Of a stretch of 5,321 nt of DNA, positions 1 through 4,756 are shown one piece after another. The translations under genes were made by a program, and so were the position numbers. The DNA is from Alphaproteobacteria bacterium (GTDB lineage Bacteria > Pseudomonadota > Alphaproteobacteria > Rhizobiales > Devosiaceae): assembly GCA_018820005.1 (NCBI GenBank), contig JAHJOS010000634.1, positions 1-5,321 of the forward strand, given 5' to 3'. Position 1 is the first letter of the stretch. Each line of letters starts with the position of its first letter. Under the pieces are notes generated by a model. The model made no database searches. It was not told the DNA's origin and saw only the letters and a list, made by a program, of their open reading frames with translations.

Positions 1-580
1 CGCGGACGGCTGGCCAATCGAGAATGACAAAGCGCTGCCAGCCGGTCAGCCCCAGGGATTGCCCGGTCTTGAGCGTGTCGGTGGCGATGGCGTCGAGGCG
101 CGCCAGAATGATGCGCGCTGCAAGGGCGCCGTCGAGGATGACATGAGCAAACAAGATGCCCGAGAGTCCAAAGGCCGGGTTGCCTAGTGAGGTGCCAAAC
201 AGGGCCAGACTGGCCTGATTGATCCAGCCATTGCGGCCCCAGATGGAGAGCAGGCCAAAAGCCACCACCATGCCCGGGGTGACGATGGCCGAGGCAAAAA
301 GGCCGACAACGAGGTCGCGGCCGGGAAAACGCAGGCGATTGAGCGACCAGGCCAGTGCCAGCCCCACGAGCAGCGACAGGACGGTGGTGAGCCCCGCCTG
401 GATCGTGGTCATGCGCAAGAGATGGGCGATGTCGATGCGGCTGGCGCTGCCGTCCGTGCCGGCGGCAGCAAAAATGGCCCAGAGCACCAGCGCAATCAGC
501 CCGACGATGGCCATGGCGAGCGCGCTCGCTATGGCCACGCGAACCGGCCGATAGGGCAGGGTGGCGTTCATCGATCGCAT
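1..580 (-). CDS. thiP: Thiamine/TPP ABC transporter permease ThiP (N-terminal part, cut by window edge)
   Basis: Inner-membrane permease that moves thiamine or its phosphates delivered by ThiB, powered by the ATPase ThiQ. Only the first 193 codons are present; the family is roughly 530 residues with two fused permease halves, so this is most of the first half. Translation from 580 shows hydrophobic segments at about residues 17-40, 58-80, 89-113 and 138-160. They are followed by the cytoplasmic EAA loop, which contacts the ATPase, at about 161-190 (LKTGQSLGLTGWQRF then LDWP). The stretch LNRLRFPGR (80-88) and the GRNGW segment are typical of ThiP. It follows thiB after 5 nt, so the two are surely cotranscribed and probably translationally coupled. 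The start is uncertain: ATG at 580 or an in-frame ATG at 571, and neither has a clear Shine-Dalgarno sequence. Family call is firm; the exact start is not. Confidence 0.93.
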   Translation of the reverse strand, partial: MRSMNATLPYRPVRVAIASALAMAIVGLIALVLWAIFAAAGTDGSASRIDIAHLLRMTTIQAGLTTVLSLLVGLALAWSLNRLRFPGRDLVVGLFASAIVTPGMVVAFGLLSIWGRNGWINQASLALFGTSLGNPAFGLSGILFAHVILDGALAARIILARLDAIATDTLKTGQSLGLTGWQRFVILDWPAVR

Positions 581-585
581 GGAGG

Positions 586-1590
586 CTACTGGATGGCCTG
601 CAGCATCTCGTCGATCCATTCCTGGCTATGGGCCGCGATATCAGCATCGGTGAGGGTCAGCGTCTTGGCGGGCTGGGGCAGGGTGGCAAAGGTGGGGTCG
701 AGTTGGTCGCCCAGATTGACCACCGGCAGCATCCAATTGGTGGTGGGTATGATCTTCTGGCCATCGACCGAGGTCAGGTAGGCGAGGAACTTGCGGGCCA
801 GATCCTGATGCTTGGAGGATTTGAGGATGCCGGCCACTTCGGTCTGGGCGAGATGGCCTTCGTCAAACAGCGCGGCATGGATGGTGTCATCGTCTTCCGA
901 GACGATGTGATAGGCAGGCGAGGTGGTGTAGCTGAGCGCCATATCGGCTTCGCCGGTGAGGAAGAGATTGTAGCTCTCGCTCCACTCGCGCGTGACGGTC
1001 AGGATATGGGGCTTGAGGCCCTTCCAGATTTCGGCGGCGCGGTCGCCATAGGCCGCCTTGACCCAGAGTACCAAGCCCATGCCCGGGGTGGCCGAACGGG
1101 GGTCCTGAATGGCGATCTTGAAATCGGCCGGCAGGGCGATCAGCTCCTCGAAGGATTTTGGCGGCGTCTTGACCGTGTCGGTGTCGTAGACGAAGGCAAA
1201 ATGGGCGTAGTCGAACGGGACGAACTGGCCATCGGTCCAGGGCTGGGGCAGGTTGAGACCGGAGAGATCGAGTTCGTGATCGGCAAACAGGCCGGTATCG
1301 CGGGCTTCCCCGGCGATGGCGGTATCGAGCCCGACGATCAGGTCAGCCGGGGTCGAGGCGCCTTCAAGCTGGACGCGGCGCAGCGTACCGATCGAGCTAT
1401 CGGCCGCGACCCATTGCACGGTGCAGCCGCAGGTGGCTTCAAAGCCGGCCTTGAGGCCCGGCCCCGGACCCCATTCGGCGGCGAAGCCATCGTAGGTGTA
1501 GATGGTGAGCGTGGGTGTTTCCTGGGCGGAAACGGGGGCTGCGAACAGTCCAAAAAGGACCGCAGCAACGATTGGAAACGATTTGACCAT
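586..1590 (-). CDS. thiB: Periplasmic thiamine-binding protein ThiB (TbpA)
   Basis: Periplasmic substrate-binding protein of the thiamine/TMP/TPP importer, 334 residues, the usual family length. Residues 1-22 form a signal peptide: Lys3, a hydrophobic stretch, and a cleavage site after VSA before QE. The mature start carries the family hallmark IYTYDGFAAEWGPGP (30-44). Other conserved parts are the CGC pair (54-56), PADLIVGLD (81-89), QDPRSATPG (162-170), the REWSESYNLFLTGEADM segment (201-217), YTTSP (221-225) and TNWMLPV (284-290). In characterised TbpA, aromatic residues in such segments stack on the thiamine rings. The ATG at 1590 is preceded by GAAGGG with a 7-nt gap, a good Shine-Dalgarno sequence, which fixes the start together with the signal peptide. 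It is first in an operon with thiP and sits behind a TPP riboswitch, so expression should fall when TPP is plentiful. A long plus-strand reading frame opposite it is an antisense shadow. Confidence 0.97.
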   Translation of the reverse strand: MVKSFPIVAAVLFGLFAAPVSAQETPTLTIYTYDGFAAEWGPGPGLKAGFEATCGCTVQWVAADSSIGTLRRVQLEGASTPADLIVGLDTAIAGEARDTGLFADHELDLSGLNLPQPWTDGQFVPFDYAHFAFVYDTDTVKTPPKSFEELIALPADFKIAIQDPRSATPGMGLVLWVKAAYGDRAAEIWKGLKPHILTVTREWSESYNLFLTGEADMALSYTTSPAYHIVSEDDDTIHAALFDEGHLAQTEVAGILKSSKHQDLARKFLAYLTSVDGQKIIPTTNWMLPVVNLGDQLDPTFATLPQPAKTLTLTDADIAAHSQEWIDEMLQAIQ

Positions 1591-1597
1591 GGGTCAA
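1583..1597 (-). repeat. Inverted repeat around the thiB start codon
   Basis: TTGACC (1597-1592), CAT (1591-1589), GGTCAA (1588-1583) is a perfect 6-bp inverted repeat with a 3-nt loop. The start codon ATG (1590-1588) lies at the tip, with A and U in the loop and G in the stem. It begins directly after the Shine-Dalgarno sequence. It may be chance, or may act with the upstream structures on translation initiation. Confidence 0.5.
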
Positions 1598-1628
1598 CCC
1601 TTCGTTGATTGCGGCCATGAAAGAAGGG
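1598..1628 (-). promoter_or_regulatory. Possible helix sequestering the thiB Shine-Dalgarno sequence
   Basis: CCCTTC (1628-1623) is fully complementary to the thiB Shine-Dalgarno GAAGGG (1603-1598), with a 19-nt loop. The same CCCTT can instead pair with AAGGG (1665-1661) in the loop of the upstream hairpin. This would be a way to mask the ribosome binding site. I cannot tell from pairing alone which state goes with bound TPP. Confidence 0.45.
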
Positions 1629-1653
1629 GATGTGTGTCAATGGCAGCGGACAG

Positions 1654-1674
1654 CGAGATGCCCTTGCCATCTCG
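1654..1674 (-). promoter_or_regulatory. Putative anti-P1 hairpin of the riboswitch expression platform
   Basis: CGAGATG (1674-1668) and CATCTCG (1660-1654) form a perfect 7-bp stem with a 7-nt loop. The 5' arm includes CGAGA (1674-1670), which is the 3' strand of aptamer stem P1, so the two structures exclude each other. No run of U follows, so it is not an intrinsic terminator. The output is therefore more likely translational or Rho-linked. The sequence pairing is certain; its role is inferred. Confidence 0.6.
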
Positions 1675-1754
1675 AACTTCCTCCGCCAGCATGACCTGGT
1701 TCAGGTTCAATGGGTAACTCTCAGCTCCGGAAAATCCGGAACACCCCAGCGAGA
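1670..1754 (-). ncRNA. TPP riboswitch aptamer (THI element) in the thiB leader
   Basis: Read on the minus strand, this leader has the TPP aptamer core in order. GGGGTG (1747-1742) comes first, then a P3 hairpin TCCGG-ATTTT-CCGGA (1740-1726). Next are the invariant CTGAGA (1724-1719), ACCC (1715-1712, pairing with GGGT of the first element as P2) and GAACCTGA (1708-1701). CCAG...CTGG (P4, 1699-1696 with 1689-1686) and GGAGGAAG (1684-1677) complete it. P1 is TCTCG (1754-1750) with CGAGA (1674-1670), plus CT/AG inside, leaving a TT bulge (1676-1675). In characterised members CTGAGA and the P4/P5 arm hold the pyrimidine and diphosphate ends of TPP. It lies 80 nt upstream of thiB and so controls the thiB-thiP operon. 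Assignment is firm; the mode of output is discussed separately. Confidence 0.96.
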
Positions 1755-1761
1755 CACCCCA

Positions 1762-1790
1762 CACTTAATGAGAGCTTTGTGACTGTGCAA
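1762..1790 (-). promoter_or_regulatory. Weak candidate promoter for the thiB leader transcript
   Basis: On the minus strand, TTGCAC (1790-1785) and TAAGTG (1767-1762) are separated by 17 nt. This would start transcription near 1755, exactly at the 5' side of aptamer stem P1. Match to the sigma-70 consensus is poor, and the call rests mainly on position: the promoter must lie upstream of 1754. It would overlap the 5' end of the divergent thiamine pyrophosphokinase gene. Confidence 0.25.
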
Positions 1791-2480
1791 GACACTTCCG
1801 CACCCAGGCCGGATGCGCCAACCCTCGTGTTTGACGGCCCCATGGCCATAGTGGGTGGCGGCGCCGTTGACCCTGGACTGCTGCAGGCGCTGGCCGCCAA
1901 AGGCGTGGCGCTGGTGGGGGCGGACGGCGGGGGCGACGCGATCGGGGATGCGGGGCTGGTGCCCGCCGCGATCATCGGCGACCTCGACTCTCTGCGTGAT
2001 CGGCAAGCCTGGCAAGAGCGGACGCGGGTGATCCACATTCCCGAGCAGATCACCACCGATTTCCAGAAGGCACTCTATTCGACCCAGGCGCCGGTGACGC
2101 TGGCGGTGGGGATGACGGGCAAGCGGCTGGACCACACGCTGGCGGCGCTGAGCGCAGTGCTGCAGTTTGCACCAAGCCGGCAATTGCTGGTGGTCGACGA
2201 GGTCGATGTTGCTCTGGCCGTGGTGGGGGCGATTGCGTTCTCAGCGGCGGCCGGCGAGCGCGTTTCGATCCATCCATTGGTGCCGATTGAATTTGAGCAC
2301 TCGAGTGGCCTGCTGTACCCCGTCGATGGGCTGACGCTCGAGCCGGGTGGACTCTTGGGCACATCCAACGAGGGCACGGGTGGACAGGTGGCCATTGTGC
2401 CGGCCGACGACACGCCCTGGTTGCTGATCCTGGGCAAAGAACGGCTATGGGATCTGGTCGAGGCGGCTGCGGCGCGCTAA
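1779..2480 (+). CDS. thiN: Thiamine pyrophosphokinase (thiamine diphosphokinase)
   Basis: Cytoplasmic enzyme transferring pyrophosphate from ATP to thiamine to give TPP. From GTG 1779 the protein has 233 residues, normal for the family. Diagnostic motifs in order are GADGGGD (47-53), GDLDS (67-71, acidic residues for metal and pyrophosphate), TDFQKAL (93-99), GMTGKRLDHTLA (111-122) and TSNEGTGG (195-202, thiamine-site loop in the C-terminal beta domain). An upstream in-frame ATG at 1710 was not chosen because the extra 23 residues would be antisense translation of the TPP aptamer. GTG 1785 and ATG 1842 are other options. The Shine-Dalgarno near 1779 is weak (GAGAG at 1770-1774), so the start is only moderately sure. 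It diverges from the thiBP importer, so together they form a salvage route from external thiamine to TPP. It ends facing the fliI-fliJ operon. The symbol thiN follows Bacillus usage. Confidence 0.92.
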   Translation: MTVQDTSAPRPDAPTLVFDGPMAIVGGGAVDPGLLQALAAKGVALVGADGGGDAIGDAGLVPAAIIGDLDSLRDRQAWQERTRVIHIPEQITTDFQKALYSTQAPVTLAVGMTGKRLDHTLAALSAVLQFAPSRQLLVVDEVDVALAVVGAIAFSAAAGERVSIHPLVPIEFEHSSGLLYPVDGLTLEPGGLLGTSNEGTGGQVAIVPADDTPWLLILGKERLWDLVEAAAAR

Positions 2481-2496
2481 CTGCCGATCCATGTGC

Positions 2497-2520
2497 AAAA
2501 GGGCCCGCAAAGGCGGGCCC
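2497..2520 (-). terminator. Rho-independent terminator of the fliI-fliJ operon
   Basis: On the minus strand GGGCCCGC and GCGGGCCC (2520-2513 with 2508-2501) form a perfect 8-bp stem closing a 4-nt loop, followed at once by TTTT (2500-2497). It starts 21 nt after the fliJ stop. On the plus strand the stem is followed by ATGATTGC with no T run, so it should terminate fliJ but work poorly for the convergent thiamine pyrophosphokinase gene. Confidence 0.88.
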
Positions 2521-2541
2521 ATGATTGCGGTGTGAGCGGCG

Positions 2542-2955
2542 TTACTGGCTGCGGAAGCGCAGGCGGCCGATCTCGTCATATTCGGACTGCTCGATCTTGA
2601 GCTGTTCGGCCGCTTCGCGCTGATGCTCACGCTGGTCGAGCAGTTCGACCTTCTTGAGGTCTTCGAGCGCTTCAGCCAAGGCGTCCTGGGCCGCTTCGAG
2701 CTTGCCCCGCATGTCGTTGGCCGAAGCGAGCAGATTGTCACGGCGGCTGAGCGCTGCCTTGGCAAAGGTCGAATAGGCAAAATGAGCGATATCGGAAATG
2801 CCGGTCTTGGTGTGCTCGATTTCGATCTGCTGATCGAGTTCGGACGCCATGCGCACGAAATCGTTGACCATCATTTCGATCTGCGCAACCTGACGGCGCT
2901 TCTCGTCCACTTGAAACTTTTTGAGCCGGATGAGGCTCTCGCTGCGCGATTTCAA
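2542..2955 (-). CDS. fliJ: Flagellar export protein FliJ
   Basis: Small soluble coiled-coil protein of the flagellar type III export apparatus. In characterised systems FliJ enters the FliI ATPase ring, contacts the export gate FlhA and recycles chaperones. The 137 residues are almost all charged helical heptads: one long helix at about 5-50 and another at about 65-128. There is no signal peptide or membrane segment. The N-terminus MKSRSESLIRLKKFQVDEKR is the typical alphaproteobacterial FliJ start. The start codon is TTG (2955-2953), supported by AAGGAG with an 8-nt gap and by that N-terminus; the next in-frame Met is residue 28, inside the first helix. It lies 52 bp behind fliI on the same strand and ends before a strong terminator, so it is the last gene of that operon. 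Sequence conservation of FliJ is low, so the neighbour is part of the evidence. Confidence 0.9.
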   Translation of the reverse strand: MKSRSESLIRLKKFQVDEKRRQVAQIEMMVNDFVRMASELDQQIEIEHTKTGISDIAHFAYSTFAKAALSRRDNLLASANDMRGKLEAAQDALAEALEDLKKVELLDQREHQREAAEQLKIEQSEYDEIGRLRFRSQ

Positions 2956-2969
2956 GACTTGTACTCCTT
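2953..2969 (-). promoter_or_regulatory. Strong ribosome binding site with TTG start codon of fliJ
   Basis: AAGGAG (2969-2964), an 8-nt gap, then TTG (2955-2953). The near-perfect Shine-Dalgarno sequence decides the start of fliJ and may offset the weak initiation codon. Confidence 0.8.
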
Positions 2970-2987
2970 ACACACCAAGTCAGTTCC

Positions 2988-3006
2988 GGGGCCAATCAAG
3001 CGCCCC
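2988..3006 (-). other. Small hairpin between fliI and fliJ
   Basis: Immediately after the fliI stop, GGGGC (3006-3002) can pair with GCCCC (2992-2988) across a 9-nt loop. No T run follows (next bases GGAACTG), so it is not an obvious terminator. It might affect mRNA stability or the FliI:FliJ ratio; it may also be chance. Confidence 0.35.
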
Positions 3007-3007
3007 A

Positions 3008-4336
3008 TCAGTCTGCCGCACCCGCTTCGGCAACAATGGCTTCGAGCATTCTATAGCCCTCGGCCACGGTCGTCGTTTCTTCCCGATCCTGGCTCAAAAA
3101 AGCTTCCAGGGCCGGGTTGATGGCGATCGCGCGGTCCACTTTCGGATCTGACCCTTTCCGGTAAGCCCCCAGCCGGATCAGCTCCTCCATGTCCGAATAG
3201 ATGGACATGAGCTCTCTTGCCTTGGCCAGGACTGGTCGGAAACCGACCGGCACACACCCTGGCATGGTGCGCGAGATGGACCGGAGCACGTTGACGGCGG
3301 GGTAGCGTCCCCGCTCGGCAATGCCGCGCTCCATTACAATGTGCCCGTCGAGAATGCCGCGGACGGCATCGGCGATGGGCTCGTTGTGATCATCACCTTC
3401 AACCAAAACGGTAAAGAGTCCGGTAACAGAACCCGTCGTTGGCGTGCCTGGACCGGCTCGTTCCAACAAACGTGGCAATTCTGTGAAGACTGTCGGTGGA
3501 TAACCCTTGGCGGTGGGCGGCTCGCCGATGGCCAGACCGATCTCGCGCTGGGCCATGGCAAAGCGGGTGAGGCTATCCATCATGCAGAGCACGCGCTTGC
3601 CCTGATCGCGGAAATATTCCGACAGCGTCAGGCTCATATAGGCGGCCTGGCGGCGCATCAGGGCTGCCTCGTCGGACGTGGCGACAACAACCACGGCATG
3701 GGCAAGGCCCTCTTCGCCCAGATATTCCTGGATGAACTCATGCACCTCGCGGCCACGTTCACCGATCAGGCCGATGACGGCGACGTCCACATTGGTATTG
3801 CGCGCCAACATACTCATGAGCACCGACTTGCCGACGCCCGAGCCGGCAAAGATGCCCAGGCGCTGGCCCTCGCACACGGTGGTGAAAGTATTGAGGCACC
3901 GCACGCCCAGATCAAGCGGATCGCCGACGCGCACGCGGTCATGGGCAAGAAGGGGATTCTGGCGCAGCGGGTAGGGCGTTGCGCCCCGCTCGAGCGGGCC
4001 CTTGCCATCTATGGGCTCGCCCACGGCATTGATGACGCGACCGAGCCAGGATTGGGAGGGGAAGGCGGCGCCGTCGCTGCGCTGGAAGATGGCCTTGCAG
4101 CCCAGGCGCACGCCCGAGAGCTGGCCAAAGGGCAGACACAGAGCGCGCCCGTCCCTGAAGCCGATGATTTCGGCCGCCAGATATTCGCCCTCGGTGCTTT
4201 CAATCTGCACCCGTCCACCGACCCGCAGCTCGCGGACCGGACCAACGATTTCGATGAGCAGGCCCTGCACCGATTTGACGCGGCCATACACTTCAATGTC
4301 GTCGATGGCCTCGATGGCCGAGATAAGGGCCTTCAT
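3008..4336 (-). CDS. fliI: Flagellum-specific ATPase FliI
   Basis: Cytoplasmic ATPase of the flagellar protein export apparatus, related to the beta subunit of F1-ATPase; it works as a hexamer with FliH and FliJ. Length 442 residues is normal. The N-terminal beta-barrel domain spans about 15-90. The catalytic domain has Walker A AGSGVGKS (164-171), GERGREV (192-198, with the likely catalytic Glu193), and Walker B VLCMMDS (249-255, Asp254). The family signature runs from GEPPTAKGYPP (271-281) to LPRLLERAG (287-295), followed by MERGIAERGRYPAVNVL (335-351). The C-terminal helical domain follows. All key residues are present. The ATG at 4336 is preceded by GGTGGA with a 10-nt gap, an acceptable ribosome binding site. 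It diverges from ctrA and leads into fliJ. A CtrA-like site about 80 bp upstream suggests cell-cycle control. Virulence-type ATPases are related, but the FliJ partner makes the flagellar role the best call. Confidence 0.96.
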   Translation of the reverse strand: MKALISAIEAIDDIEVYGRVKSVQGLLIEIVGPVRELRVGGRVQIESTEGEYLAAEIIGFRDGRALCLPFGQLSGVRLGCKAIFQRSDGAAFPSQSWLGRVINAVGEPIDGKGPLERGATPYPLRQNPLLAHDRVRVGDPLDLGVRCLNTFTTVCEGQRLGIFAGSGVGKSVLMSMLARNTNVDVAVIGLIGERGREVHEFIQEYLGEEGLAHAVVVVATSDEAALMRRQAAYMSLTLSEYFRDQGKRVLCMMDSLTRFAMAQREIGLAIGEPPTAKGYPPTVFTELPRLLERAGPGTPTTGSVTGLFTVLVEGDDHNEPIADAVRGILDGHIVMERGIAERGRYPAVNVLRSISRTMPGCVPVGFRPVLAKARELMSIYSDMEELIRLGAYRKGSDPKVDRAIAINPALEAFLSQDREETTTVAEGYRMLEAIVAEAGAAD

Positions 4337-4415
4337 GTGCGTTCAATCCACCGGTCGGTCATGGCGCGATATGGTTTCCGCGACGACGGTCGCAAGGGCA
4401 GTTTCGAATCAGAGC

Positions 4416-4430
4416 GTAACCCAATGTTAA
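4416..4430 (-). promoter_or_regulatory. Near-consensus CtrA site upstream of fliI
   Basis: TTAACATTGGGTTAC on the minus strand matches TTAA-N7-TTAA, the known CtrA recognition pattern, at 7 of 8 positions. It ends 79 bp before the fliI ATG, where a promoter would be expected. In Caulobacter CtrA activates early flagellar operons. Function here is inferred. Confidence 0.5.
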
Positions 4431-4518
4431 GCAAAAGGCGCTATTTGAGCTTGCTGATCGTCTCGTCCGCGCCCTGACGCCGACCACGGTCCAAACCCCC
4501 GCACAGCCCCGATTGCTT

Positions 4519-4532
4519 GAGTCCAAAGAGTC
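4519..4532. promoter_or_regulatory. Pair of GANTC (CcrM) methylation sites upstream of ctrA
   Basis: GAGTC occurs at 4519-4523 and again at 4528-4532, 4 bp apart. GANTC is the target of the cell-cycle methyltransferase CcrM in alphaproteobacteria, and the methylation state of a site in a Caulobacter ctrA promoter affects its firing through GcrA. A third site, GAATC, is at 4406-4410. Confidence 0.5.
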
Positions 4533-4586
4533 GCTTAGAGCTCCGACTTAAACCATTTTCTTAAGAAAAATTGATAAGATTAACCC

Positions 4587-4662
4587 TTAAATATCAATAA
4601 CTTAGACTTAATTCATCCTAACGCTCTTTGCGTATTGCCGAACCGAATTAAACTTTGTTAAC
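4587..4662 (+). promoter_or_regulatory. Three TTAA-N7-TAAC elements, candidate CtrA or other regulator sites
   Basis: The same 15-bp pattern occurs three times: TTAAATATCAATAAC (4587-4601), TTAATTCATCCTAAC (4608-4622) and TTAAACTTTGTTAAC (4648-4662). Start-to-start distances are 21 and 40 bp, near two and four helical turns. The pattern resembles the CtrA site TTAA-N7-TTAA but with the second half shifted by one base, so identity is uncertain. Position upstream of ctrA fits autoregulation. Confidence 0.45.
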
Positions 4663-4701
4663 TATTTGGACTTAGGGTTCAGTCATATCCAGTAGGGTTG
4701 G

Positions 4702-4737
4702 CGTGGGCAGGCCAGGTCCCACGGTTCCAGCAGGAAC
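4702..4737 (+). other. Two abutting hairpins in the ctrA leader
   Basis: CGTGGG (4702-4707) pairs with CCCACG (4718-4723) over a 10-nt loop, and GTTCC (4724-4728) pairs with GGAAC (4733-4737) over AGCA. The second begins at the base after the first ends, and it ends 7 nt before the ctrA Shine-Dalgarno. They could stack in the mRNA leader and influence translation or stability. Confidence 0.5.
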
Positions 4738-4756
4738 GAATGACAAGGGGAATATA

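Larger units (their letters stand above)
4337..4756. promoter_or_regulatory. Divergent fliI-ctrA intergenic control region
   Basis: 420 bp without a convincing gene. The outer parts have genome-like GC content, while about 4546-4672 is strikingly AT-rich and holds seven TTAA tetramers (starting at 4548, 4561, 4580, 4587, 4608, 4648, 4658). The region must contain promoters for both ctrA and fliI. I could not assign a clear -35/-10 pair for either. GANTC sites are at 4406, 4519 and 4528. Elements that stand out are listed separately. Confidence 0.75.

Noticed and set aside
628..1608. 326-codon open frame on the plus strand opposite thiB
   Set aside because: It is antisense to a thiB gene with clear family motifs and signal peptide. 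Long antisense frames are common in GC-rich DNA, and the translation is glycine-rich with no recognisable domain.
1710..1778. Upstream ATG extension of the thiamine pyrophosphokinase
   Set aside because: The 23 extra residues are the complement of the TPP aptamer and unlike the N-termini of the family. The constraint on that DNA is explained by the riboswitch.
2501..2520. Terminator for thiN on the plus strand
   Set aside because: The stem is symmetric, but no T run follows on the plus strand; the T run is only on the minus strand, so I assign it to fliJ.
4335..4362. Nine-codon upstream frame whose stop overlaps the fliI ATG
   Set aside because: ATG at 4362 reaches TGA overlapping the fliI start, but it has no Shine-Dalgarno sequence and a chance short frame is likely.
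3341..4477. 378-codon open frame on the plus strand opposite fliI
   Set aside because: It is antisense to a complete FliI with intact Walker motifs. The product shows no known fold or motif, and its start has no convincing ribosome binding site.
4548..4564. TTAA-N9-TTAA as a CtrA box
   Set aside because: Spacing is 9 instead of 7, which would place the half-sites out of phase for the usual CtrA dimer.
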